Below the pieces are notes generated by a model. That model did not search any database. It had not been told where the DNA came from and worked only from the letters and a program-made list of their open reading frames with translations. Of a DNA stretch of 64,000 nt, positions 1-9,839 are shown piece after piece. The stretch comes from Lepidodermella squamata (lineage: Eukaryota > Gastrotricha): NCBI GenBank assembly GCA_047495785.1, contig JBLDXI010000007.1:4464001-4528000 (forward strand), in the 5' to 3' direction. Position numbers and translations under genes: made by a program. How positions within the stretch are numbered: the first letter of the stretch is position 1; the number at the start of each line of letters is the position of its first letter.

Positions 1-1272
1 GCCTTTTTTTTTATTCGAAAACTCGCCCTCTGCTATCCCTTAGAGTCCAGGCGCCGTAAGTTCTTGGCAATGAATGAATGATTGATGATGTGTTCAAACT
101 CATCTTGAAAGCATCCACCAAAATAGCCCTTCATCTAAGAGCTTTCGATGAAAAAGCGCGCGGAGGTTGTGCGTTGTAGCAGAAAAAGCTCTGTAAATAG
201 CATTCGAAATTGTAACGTGGTGCGTGGTCAATTTGGTTCAACTGCCCAGACAAATTTTCATAACAAGATCCTGGATCTCAATGTTCAATACGGATCAATG
301 AAGCGGCAGTGATCAGCATTTTCATTAAAGAGACATTTTGATTGGTTCAAGACTTGCAGAACGGACAAGGTGCGAAGTAGGATCAATGGAGCTGAGAGCT
401 GAGGTGGTTTCTACTTGTTTTCTAGGGCTAAGCTGAAGAAACCAAAGGGTCCCCCTGTGGTTTTTTTACCTATCCTCTGGTTGGATTCCCGGAGCTAGGG
501 CGTCGCGACACCCAAGCACCGCTGTACTTTGCACTCGAACGGAACTGTCTTTTTTTATGTTTTGATCGGTTTGAGCTTCGATTTCATGTCACCATTCTTA
601 GTTAAAGCTCCCTCGTTCGTGGCGCGAAAGAAACAGCACTTCAAGCAAAAAATATCCTATCATTAGCACTTCCGCGTCACGAACGCCTTGAAAATGCTCA
701 AGTTAAACATGAATCAAACTAAATCAACGCCGAGTAGTAGCTGATTTCCATCATAATCAAAAATTTCTTCGACTTCCACTGTATCCGAAAAACCACGTTT
801 TTTTAAATCGCAGAGTTTCTCATCTCTGAGAGCCATTGAGACCTTATGTACGCCTTCAAACTTGTCATGGACTGACTCATGCCTCAAAACTAGACATCGT
901 TACTGCTGTCAGCGAAACCCGCATTTCTTGGCAATAAAATTGAGTAAATTTAAGATTGGCAAGGATCAAGCTAATCTCTCACCTGGCTTCGTAACCTCGG
1001 CAGAACGTAAGGCTAAATTATCTCTTTGGTCTCAAGAAATACTCTGTAAACACCTAAATGACCATTGCTTATCAGCTGGCGAGACGGGTTCTTATCAAAA
1101 GCTAAAGCGAGTACGAAACGACGTCGTTGCAGAGACAGATTACAGCATTTATTAACAAAGAAACACCTATCAAAGTGCATTTCGCGATCGAAATTCATTA
1201 TTCACCTTTGTTAAGTACTTGAAGAGGCTTATATGATAAGTTTTGTCATTCAGCTCAATTAGACATATAAAC
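1..1272. other. intergenic, no gene recognised
   Basis: No reading frame here resembles a known family, and the short open frames lack splice context. The sequence is AT-moderate with scattered T-runs. It should contain the promoter of the Rab32-like gene that follows. A pyrimidine-rich stretch ending in CAG just before 1255 could be a 5' UTR intron acceptor. Confidence 0.5.
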
Positions 1273-1941
1273 ATGGTTGAATTACCAACTGATCATTGCT
1301 TAAAATTCATCCTCATTGGCGACGCTCTCTCAGGTAAGACCAGCATTCTGCGACGGTACCTGCAGGGCGATTTCGCCGAAACAGCCGAACCAGTCAGCGT
1401 CGATTACGGCGTCAAGTCCATGAAATGGAGCGAGGAAAGACAAATCTCTCTGCAAGTGTGGAAAATTGCTGGTCAGGAGCGAATTCTCGGCATGTCACAC
1501 GTCTACTATCGAGAGGTGGCCGGGGCTCTTGTCGTTGCCGATATGACGAGGCTGAAACGATCTTTACAATCCGCTCTGAGATGGAAGCGAGACGTCGAGT
1601 CGAAAACTCGCAATTCCATACCAGCAGTTTTGCTGCTGAATAAGAGCGATAGGCGGTCTCAGATGGACATCAACGTCATACAGCGATTGGACGAGTTTTG
1701 CCGGTTTCACGGTTTTCTCGGTTGGTTTGCGACTTCAGCGAAACTCAACTTGGGCATCGACGACGCGATTCGGTTTTTGGTCCGCAAAGTCCTTGACACA
1801 AGTCAGACGGCTTGCGATTTGGATGCTGATGTCGGCTTCCAGCGGCTGCGTACAAATAGCTTCCTGAACAGTGAAAATGCAACTGATTCTCGTGTCCAGC
1901 AGGTTATAGAATTGAAGCAATTTATGGCTGTTGAATCTTAG
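1273..1941 (+). CDS. Rab32/38-like small GTPase, atypical
   Basis: A 222-aa Ras-superfamily protein. It has a P-loop GDALSGKTS at residues 16-24, a WKIAGQE switch II at 63-69, an NKSD guanine-specificity motif and a SAK motif. The IAGQ form of switch II and the following GNM-like segment, VYYRE and WKRD point to the Rab32/38 (lightoid/GLO-1) branch, which acts in trafficking to lysosome-related organelles. I chose the ATG at 1273; the frame is open a little further upstream but without an ATG. Oddities: the G3 Asp before IAGQ is Lys (residue 64), the effector-loop Thr is not conserved (EPVSVDYG), and the C-terminus ends MAVES with no prenylatable cysteine. It may therefore be nucleotide-binding but not switch normally, or may lack a final exon. 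A polyadenylation signal AATAAA lies at 1968-1973. Confidence 0.85.
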   Translation: MVELPTDHCLKFILIGDALSGKTSILRRYLQGDFAETAEPVSVDYGVKSMKWSEERQISLQVWKIAGQERILGMSHVYYREVAGALVVADMTRLKRSLQSALRWKRDVESKTRNSIPAVLLLNKSDRRSQMDINVIQRLDEFCRFHGFLGWFATSAKLNLGIDDAIRFLVRKVLDTSQTACDLDADVGFQRLRTNSFLNSENATDSRVQQVIELKQFMAVES

Positions 1942-2296
1942 TAAAATTGCCAGCAAAAACACTAAATAATAAATAATCATTCGCTGACGAAGTACTTTTC
2001 GGGAAATTATGACGAATTTGTGATTGATTGTTGCTAAACAGGGTTTACCCATCACAACGCATCGGAAAGATCGCAGAGTATTAAGATGTAGTCGGAATTT
2101 ATTCTCGAGATTTGAACTCCAATGACGACTCTACCTTTAGATAACGAGGCGTGTCTAAGCGATCATTGTGAGAAAAGGCAAGAAAAGGCAAGATCCATAA
2201 CCATAGAGGGGAAAGCACACAAAAAGTGTTAATTCGAATGAAAATAACTCTTTCTGTTGTTTTGGGAGGAAGTGGAGGGGTGATATTTGGCGTCTT
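1942..2296. other. convergent intergenic gap
   Basis: The space between the 3' ends of two convergent genes. It contains the AATAAA of the GTPase gene at 1968-1973. I see nothing else in it. Confidence 0.5.
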
Positions 2297-3375
2297 TCAA
2301 AGATATCCGACAGGTTCCAATCCAACAAACTGCGAGTTGCTTGCCGGCGTTTCTGGAGCAGGGCACGAATCGCGCCAGAAGTCTTTGAAATCCTCAGCGA
2401 GGCCACACTCCTTGTCCGAGTTGCACCTGATTATTATGGGATTGATCTCAGATAAAAAAAAATGCATGCAGAGCTCACATGTCAGTGCAGCAAGTGCAGA
2501 GTTTCACGGATCCTTTCAGCGCGCCCTTTGTCGGGAGTTTCGCAATGTTTGAAGTGCCGATGCAGCCATAAATTGACGAGTCCCTTGCTATTTCATGGAT
2601 TAAATGAAATGATGCGACAAATTTTAGAAAGTTGTACTCACGGCCCAAATTCCTTAGGACCTCCTCGACGTTGACATCGCTGAAAGGGTCTGGCATAGTC
2701 GGAGTAGTGGTTTGCCCGGGTCTTGGGCTGCTTCTCGTCGTGGTCGAGCTGCCTCGGGAGGTCGTAGAAGATTGGCTCTTCTTCCCGTCATCGCAGGTCC
2801 AAACGTTGAATGAAACCCCTAAAACTCCGCTTGCCAACGAATCAGGCATGTCCGCCGGCGCCGGGCCGACGAAATAGGTTAGAGGTGCTGCCATGCGGAA
2901 GGTAAGTCTCTGCAAAATACACCGGATGTTTTCGCCGAATTAGACGTAAATGTCCTTACGATGCAAGTCTCGCAGTCGTTGATGAGCGTGGCATTACTAG
3001 GCAGCCTTGAGCTGGCTTCCAATTTGGCGGGAAGACCGGCCATCAAGTTAAACATGGCGCCCATCATGCCTCCTTGTTGGCTCATATCGGGCGCTGACGT
3101 GGCATTGTAGCATCGTATCGCTGCGAAAAATTAGGAGTGCTTTAACAAGTATGTAATGTCAAATCGAAGTAAATTGCATTTAGTTGCCCAGCTAGAAGGC
3201 AAATCGCAAAAATGTTGAATATCCTCGAAAGATTTCAGTATTGGGAGATGTCATGATTTGGAAATTTACAATTCGGGCATGACTTTTGAGCAAATAGGCA
3301 AATATGTAGAACTACTAGGAGCTTACCCGATGCGCTATGAAGAGCAATAGTTACAAAAACAACGGCTGTAATCAT
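2297..3375 (-). CDS. secreted cysteine-rich protein, family member A
   Basis: Five exons (3327-3375, 2960-3120, 2642-2909, 2479-2587, 2297-2426) join in phase to 238 aa. Exon 1 is a signal peptide (MITAVVFVTIALHSASG). Exon 2 begins IRCYNATSAPDMS and ends with a C-x2-C pair. Exon 3 has an aromatic/Cys segment (FNVWTCDDGK), then a Ser/Thr-rich linker of about 30 residues and a conserved LGR. Exon 4 carries YGC...CTCCTD. Exon 5 carries CNSDKECGLA and a final DSC. The CYN start and the C-x-CC-x2-D-x-CN block resemble three-finger (Ly-6/uPAR-like) proteins, but this is inference; no known domain is clearly matched. Paralogues with the same exon plan lie at 8092-8975, 14449-15551 and 53849-54800. 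Function unknown; secretion is expected. Confidence 0.85.
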
Positions 3376-4176
3376 TTTGAAGAAACTGAAATGCTTCAAC
3401 TTCAGGATTCTGAAAACAATGCAAGCGTGATGTTTCAAGTGCACACATATGCGCAAGATTACGGAGGTTAATCGGCAGCGAGGAAAACACTAATCGGCAA
3501 AAAATGCAGTAGCAAAATTTGGGGAAAGCTGGTGTCGAAGCAGCACGTAGCCATGTGCCCGTTATCCTTTCTTTTGTGAGCAATGCCCTACTCCATATTC
3601 CAAAGCAGGTAACAGAAGATTTGTTCTTCTGTTCTCCATGGAATACTCACAAATGAGAGCATAAAAGTCGCACTTGACAGCACATGCGATGCTTTCATTA
3701 TTTTGTAATATATCGTTCCTATCTCGGGATCATGAAATTGTTATAAAACGATTGCAAAATGACCGAAGACTGAATAGTTGACCAAATGATTACATGAATG
3801 AGTTTTATTCAACGGCTGAAAAGCATGATGCTTTGATGCTGATGAACATTGAGCCGTTTAAGGACGGCTGCTGACGCAGTTGCCTGAGTGATTTCCATAG
3901 AGGGAAACAATCTACTCGCTACAGCTGTGATGCTGAAATTGGCTGATACTAAAAAATGGCTCAAAATGGGCTCTTTTTGAAGGTAGGTCACACCTATATC
4001 CAAGCTTGCTAAATCCAAAAAATTGACATAGGACCGCTTTTAAACGTTCTCCGTTATAGGTCAACCCCAACAGCATCGATATAAACGGAAAACAACTCTT
4101 AGATCGCAATCTTTTGTGGTTCGTGAATGAAAAATGAAGTTTTACCCAATACGAAAACATTATGGCGCATAGTGTA
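3376..4176. other. intergenic, no gene recognised
   Basis: Upstream region of the secreted family member A. The short open frames here are not supported by splice structure or family similarity. I see no repeat structure before the MITE that begins at 4179. Confidence 0.45.
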
Positions 4177-4178
4177 TA

Positions 4179-4815
4179 CAGTGCGTTTCAAAATTATATG
4201 ACCAACACGTCCATGTTTGCGCACACTAGCACACAAACATACCTGTTTTATTGCTACCCCATAAAAATGGCATGATTGCAGTCTCTTAACTTTGTTTAGT
4301 GAGGGGCTCATTAGCGTTTTTTCTCCCTCATTAAGAAACGAATGAAAATAAGCCGCTTAATACGCCATGATTAAATTTGCCTAAATTGAATTTTCGTTTC
4401 GAATTGCCGCATGATGCGAAAATAGTCTCGAAATTATACAAAATAATCGCACAAATGTTGGAACCAAAAGTGAGCTCCTCCGAATTTTTTCAAGTCGGCG
4501 TGAAGGCAGGTCAAGGAATCAAATGCTTATCAGGCTTGCGTGATCGCGCTATGAATCGGCAACACAAGTTAATTACATAGCTTAATTTTACCCGCTATCT
4601 CTGAATTTTACGGAATCATTGTCGGAAACAGCTCTATTCAAAACAAATTTCAAGAAAATTCTCGCGATTTGCCGTAAATGCAATAGGGCGTATTTGTGAC
4701 CTGTTTAGCGTGATAGCAATAATAAAAGTTTCGTGAACATGGTGAATATGCAGCACACAAGAAAAAAATCTCGCCAAACAAGGAAGTACTGGTCATATAA
4801 TTCTGAAACGCACTG
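4179..4815. mobile_element. MITE with TA target duplication (Tc1/mariner-like ends)
   Basis: The left end CAGTGCGTTTCAAAATTATA at 4179 is the inverted complement, with one mismatch over about 25 bp, of the right end finishing at 4815. TA dinucleotides flank both sides (4177-4178 and 4816-4817). The 637-bp interior has only a 67-codon open frame without recognisable transposase motifs, so it is non-autonomous. TA duplication and CAGTG-type ends fit the Tc1/mariner/pogo superfamily. Confidence 0.85.
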
Positions 4816-5009
4816 TATTACGGGGACATTAATCTGTCCCATAGCCTACTTCCAAGCTAGCCATCCCACATTGCTTTCGTGTCAATTTAACGATAAATGA
4901 TGTTCTAGACTAATGAACATCTTATGATCGATAGCAAATGCTCAATTCCGCTGAGTAGCTTGTCGATGAATCGCCATTGCGCGGTTTCCCAGCTCTGTAT
5001 TATCACAAA

Positions 5010-7951
5010 ATGTTTCCGCGAAATTTCTTCATAATGATGTTTTCACGCTCTGTTCTCGCTTCTGTTATAAGCTGGGAAGAGTTCAATGCGACCAATGCCA
5101 CCACGTCTAGGTTCGGTTTCAGCAGGTATATAACAGAGAGCAAGCTGGATCAAGGAACGAGGCAGCTGAAAATCCTGTCTTTTGTGACGTTTTCTGCGAA
5201 GTACGAACACCTGAGCTCGGGGCCCATTGGTGCATTAGCTCAAATCTCAGCAATTGATCGGCTAAGGCTAATGTCCAACTATTTGCCCAGTTATCAGTTA
5301 GCATTCGAGATGATCGATGATCAAGTAAGTTTGCTCTTGTAAAATTCTTCCCATTGAAACACAAAAATTGCTGACTTGGCAGTGTTCCAGCGAAAGGGTG
5401 GTTGCGAAACTTACAGATACGATACGAAATATGGAAATAAACTCAAGCAGTCTACCAATAGCTCTCTTGCCAGAGTGTTGCGATATGGCACATAGACTAG
5501 CCTCCCAAATTCTACGCGCGAACAACTATGCAACAGTAAGAAACTTCAAATCCTCCTATGTTATTTGGAAATGACTCAATCTCAATCGCTTCTCTCTTCA
5601 GATATCTGACTTGAGCAATCACAACAAACATCGCGATGCCGAAGCTCTTGTAGATTTTCTGATATATTTTAACTGGAGAAAAGCAGCAGTCATAACAGAT
5701 CTCGGAACGGTTAGTTCGCAGTGAAAGTTTCGAATCTCTTTTGTCACCACTGATTCGCCCCTTTTAAGGATTCCGAATTCGAAGATGCTTTACTGCGCAA
5801 TGACTTCCATGTTTTTGCAGCAAAAATTCCTTGGATTGATTTGGTATCAACTCGTCAAATTTTCGAAGACGTCAAACAAGCACAGCCCTTCATTGTTATT
5901 CTGGATACATTCAACGCACCGCGATTAGCTTGCTGGCTCCACGAATTCGGCCTATTCGGAGCGAATTATGCGATTTTTTTGAATATACGCAATTCGTTCA
6001 CAGAGGCTACTACTAAAAATCCAGACTGCAGTCATGAAATGCTGATCGAAGTTCTTAGAAGCGTGATTGTTTACGGGGAGAATACATGGGAGAATTCTCC
6101 AGCAAAAGGCAGTAGATTTGACTCCACCGGCTACACTTCGAAGGAGCTAAACAGCAGCCTTGCTAACCAAATCAGTGGTTTCAGAGACATTGAAAGCCAC
6201 TGGTACTCGCCCTACACCTACTACGACAGGGCTCTATACCTAGGGTTGATTCTCAACGAAACTGAGAATTTACTGAATCAATGGAATCAAACACTATCTG
6301 ATTGGGTGGTGGAATCCTGGAAGTTCAAGAAAAACCCGACACAATTCAAGTACTCGGTCCAACTCGCATCTTCGAGGGTAAAATTCAGAGGATTAAAAGG
6401 TGAGACCGAGTTCAACGAAAGTTCCAATAAAACTGAGATCACACAGCCCTTAATCTTCTACCAAACAATTTTGAACGGGAGTACTTTGGCAAGGCTTCCT
6501 ATTGCAAGTAAATCATTCGAGCATCTCACCATGCTGAATCCCCCAATCTGGCGGACTGGCGACGGGAATCCTCCCTCGGATTCTTGGACTACTATTGAAA
6601 TGAAGCAGCCTCCGCTGTCCACAGCAGTTAACGTTGCTCTGAAAAGCACGGCTGCCATCACATTGGCCTGTATTCTCGGGGCTGGATTGGTCTCGTACTG
6701 CAGCCCTAGGTTGTTTGGAAATGGGAGAAGCCGGCTCAATTCTTTTGACATCTTCATTGCCGTTGGAAGCGCAACAATGACGTGCTCTATCGCTATAACT
6801 CCATCAACTACTGCCTCGAGCCTTCCCATCATTTGTTCGTTCATGGTTCTAACCCTATTCCTCGGCTTTTCAATGTCTTTATACTCTTTGGTTTTGAAGA
6901 TAGATAGAAGTTATAACTTCATCCTAAGCCACACTCCTTCGACGAGAAGTTTCAGGAAAAGGATATCTAGAAAATCTCAGGTTAGAATCGCTCTACCTCC
7001 ACCTGAACAAATTCCCAGTCTCGAGTCGAATCAGAGATCCGGTCGAACGCCTTCAACGTTGAATCAATCAACTCAAGAATCTAGGGAGTCCTCGGTGCAA
7101 GCTCCGCAAATTCAAAACGGACTGGAGAAATCGGAGGGAAAACAAGTACCCATGTACGAATTGAGCTCTCTCAATTCCGAAGGCTCATCGGTCCGCCTCA
7201 GCATCCTAAAAGAGAATCCTCAGATATCCAACACCCCAAGCGATTCGAAAGGACCTTCCCGGGCCACCCTGAGGCAAATAGCTGAGACGAATCCGCTGAA
7301 GAAGGCAAAATATCAAATCATGCTCTGGACCGCCTTTCAAGCCCTGTTGGCCATAGCTATCCTCAGCCTGTCTCCAATTGAAGAGGATAAGGCGCTGCTT
7401 GGCCAACTCGCCGTTGGATCAAGAACTGGAGTCATCCAGCAATTCGTGCGAATGCAGTGTTCAGTTTTCAGATCTTCATTCTTCGGCTCGCAAGTCACTT
7501 CTTTCCTCAGTTCTTGCGTGTTATGCCTACACATTTGCCTGATCTTGAAAGGGCTCTACTACACCATTCTTGCTTTACCGGTAAACTCATTTAAAATTTA
7601 ATTTCGTTGCGGTCAATCTTTAATTCTTTTGCTCAGGGTTCGACAACTCGTAATTTGGCAAGCCAGTTGAAGCGTGTGAAACAGGCGTGCCTCGCTATAA
7701 TTGGCGAGATTGCTGTGTTTATAGCTGGCCTGCTTTTCCTCAAGCCAAATATCAACGATCCACACTTAACTCTAATAACGGCTTCCGTAGTCGCCATCGC
7801 AATCGTCTGGATAAAGCTAGGTCTCGTGCTTCTCCCAAAAGTGTGTTTAATCATCATTAAAGTAATCATCAAATTAAAACATATTCAATCTACTCTGCTT
7901 TCAGATGATTTGATGGCTAGCGATGTGTGGATTCGGTTTAATCTAAGGTAA
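5010..7951 (+). CDS. class C GPCR, GABA-B receptor-like
   Basis: Exons 5010-5324, 5383-5535, 5602-5709, 5769-7580 and 7637-7951 join in phase 0 to 900 aa. The N-terminus has a hydrophobic leader, then a periplasmic-binding-protein-like ligand domain: IGALAQISAID, LPSYQLAFEMIDDQ, ILPECC-type and LVDFLIYFNWRKAAVITD segments are typical of the ANF/GABA-B Venus flytrap. Seven hydrophobic segments follow from about 6640 to 7850, with no cysteine-rich domain between ligand domain and helices, as in GABA-B rather than mGluR types. The loop after the third helix is enlarged to about 135 residues, Ser/Pro-rich and low in hydrophobics. A last intron could alternatively end the protein at about 7912 after AAA (7840s) with a two-residue final exon. 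AATAAA lies at 7997-8002. Likely a plasma-membrane neurotransmitter-type receptor; ligand unknown. Confidence 0.8.
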
Positions 7952-8091
7952 AAGCCGGCACCTCGCCCACTGATGCAGCAGCGTAATTTTCGAGAGAATA
8001 AAATGAAAAAGTCTTTTAGAGATGAGTCCGTAGCTTGTCTTAGTTGTCAGTGTTAGGCTGCGAACGATTGAGTAGACCATCTACGACTGAC

Positions 8092-8975
8092 CTACTCGCG
8101 GCAAGAATCACGCCAGAAATCTTGGAAATCGTTGGCGAGGCCACATTCCTTATCCGAGTTGCACCTATAGAATAACAAATGTAACTAACAGGATAATGCG
8201 AACAGCAGGATAACCGCTAACCTATCTGTGCAGCATGTGCAGATTTTTACAGACCCTTTGACTGTACTTTTCAATGGGAGCTTGGCGATGTTCGAAGTGC
8301 CGATGCAGCCGTAGCTCGAAGAATTTGATGCTATACGTGGAATAGAAAGCATCGAATGTCGATGGACGAAAGGGAAAAGTGTTTTGCGAGTTTATGTTAT
8401 TTATTTGTTGCTGTCTTACGGCCAATATTCTGGAGGATCTCCTCGAGGTTGATATCGGCAAAAGGATTCGGCACGCCAGCAGGAGTTGTGGTCTGCAAAG
8501 GCTTCGGGGTGACAGCTGGATTGTATTCTTTCCCATCATCGCAGGTCCAAATATAGACTGACACGACCAAGTTGCTATTGGCGATGAAATCTGGCACAGA
8601 GCTAGCTAGCGGGCCGACAAAGAAAGACACAGGTGCTGCCATGCGGAACGTGCTTCGCTGAAATAGGTTAAGGATGAGTGATTTCTATATCAATTCTGCC
8701 TATCGCTGTCTTACAATGCAGCTTTTGCAGTCACTGATTAAGGTCGCGTTGATGGGCAGTGTCGAGTTGGCGTCGAACTTCGCAGGCGTACCGGCAATCA
8801 TCATGAAAATGGCATTTGTCATGACTGATTGGCTCATGTCGGGCATGGACGTGGCGTTGTAACATTGAATTGCTTCAGAATATAGAAAATGAGTGGTCTT
8901 GAAGTTGATTTTCAGCCGTAGCTAACCTGAAACGCCCTGCACAGCGATAGCTGCCAGCAGTAGACTAGTGATCAT
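8092..8975 (-). CDS. secreted cysteine-rich protein, family member B
   Basis: Exons 8927-8975, 8715-8872, 8420-8657, 8222-8330 and 8092-8164 give 208 aa with the same phases as member A; exons 1 and 4 are even the same length (49 and 109 nt). It has the signal peptide MITSLLLAAIAVQGVSG, then IQCYNATSMPDMSQ, a C-x2-C pair, RMAAPVSFFVGPL, IWTCDDGK, a short Pro/Thr linker, LQNIGR, YGCIGTSNIAKLP, CTCCTD and CNSDKECGLA. The linker is shorter than in A and the protein stops soon after the last DSC. It is probably the closest paralogue of A. A TATA box is present upstream. Confidence 0.87.
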
Positions 8976-9837
8976 TGTAGCGAAAGGTAGGTGAAAGATT
9001 CAGAACAAGGAGCAAATGCGAAACTGGGTGAAATGTTCTCAGTTCTGTTAATTTATACGCGTAATAATTGAGATTACGTGATGCAATCGCTAGAGGAGGC
9101 ATCTTAATCCATGGATGAATCTATGCCATCTAATAAGCTTAGGTTCGCGTAAATGCGATTATACTTGAAAATTGTCTGGAAGCATTGTTCGAGAGAATAG
9201 CTAGCAGAACAAGCCTCGTAAACGGGGCGTTATCAGTCATCTTTTTTGCAATTATCCTCATTTTTTCACTGAAGGAATGATGTTTAACCTGTAGTTCGAC
9301 CTAATTCTTGACTATGAAAAAGGGGCTAAATTACGTCATCGTAACGTCGTGCAACATCCCAGCGCTTATTTTATTTCGGTCATTTTTCTTGAAATTATAA
9401 AGCTTTTATATCCAGGACGTGTAAGTAACAATTATGCAAGTTTTTCACCTTTCAATGAGTGTTGAACGCATGAAATAATTTGGCAATTAGAAACATTCGG
9501 TAAAACTGAGAAAAGCAAAGCTGTCTGCTGGTTCTGCAGGTAAATCCGAACTCTCACAATGTAGAGACAATTTGGCAAATTTTACAAGAAATGTGACCGA
9601 GAAATAGACAACAAGACTCATCGTCCATCGTCCTTTCGCCATTGGACATAATATGGGTAACAACTATTTAGTCAGATTTCGACTGATTCGTCAACTGTTT
9701 CGCGCATTTTGATGCTTTTGCAGTGTTCGGCAATTTAATTATTTATTATATAAAGTCTCTTCAACGTGGAAAGCTGCTCTCTATCATGTTTGTTTACGTA
9801 TTACTAGCCATTCCTCAAATCTCAAAGAATCCGAATG
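8976..9837. other. promoter side of member B and intergenic DNA
   Basis: It contains the TATA box at 9051-9057 (minus strand) for family member B. The rest, up to the transposon end at 9840, shows no gene or repeat that I can recognise. Confidence 0.45.
9051..9057 (-). promoter_or_regulatory. TATA box of family member B
   Basis: Minus-strand TATAAAT lies about 75 bp upstream of the ATG at 8975, leaving room for a start site and a short 5' UTR. Positional inference only. Confidence 0.55.
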
Positions 9838-9839
9838 TA

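Noticed and set aside
862-1155. 97-codon open frame before the GTPase gene
   Set aside because: No family resemblance, no splice sites, and an overlapping frame of similar length on the other strand.
4377-4580. 67-codon frame inside the 637-bp MITE as a transposase remnant
   Set aside because: No helix-turn-helix or DDE-like motif is visible.
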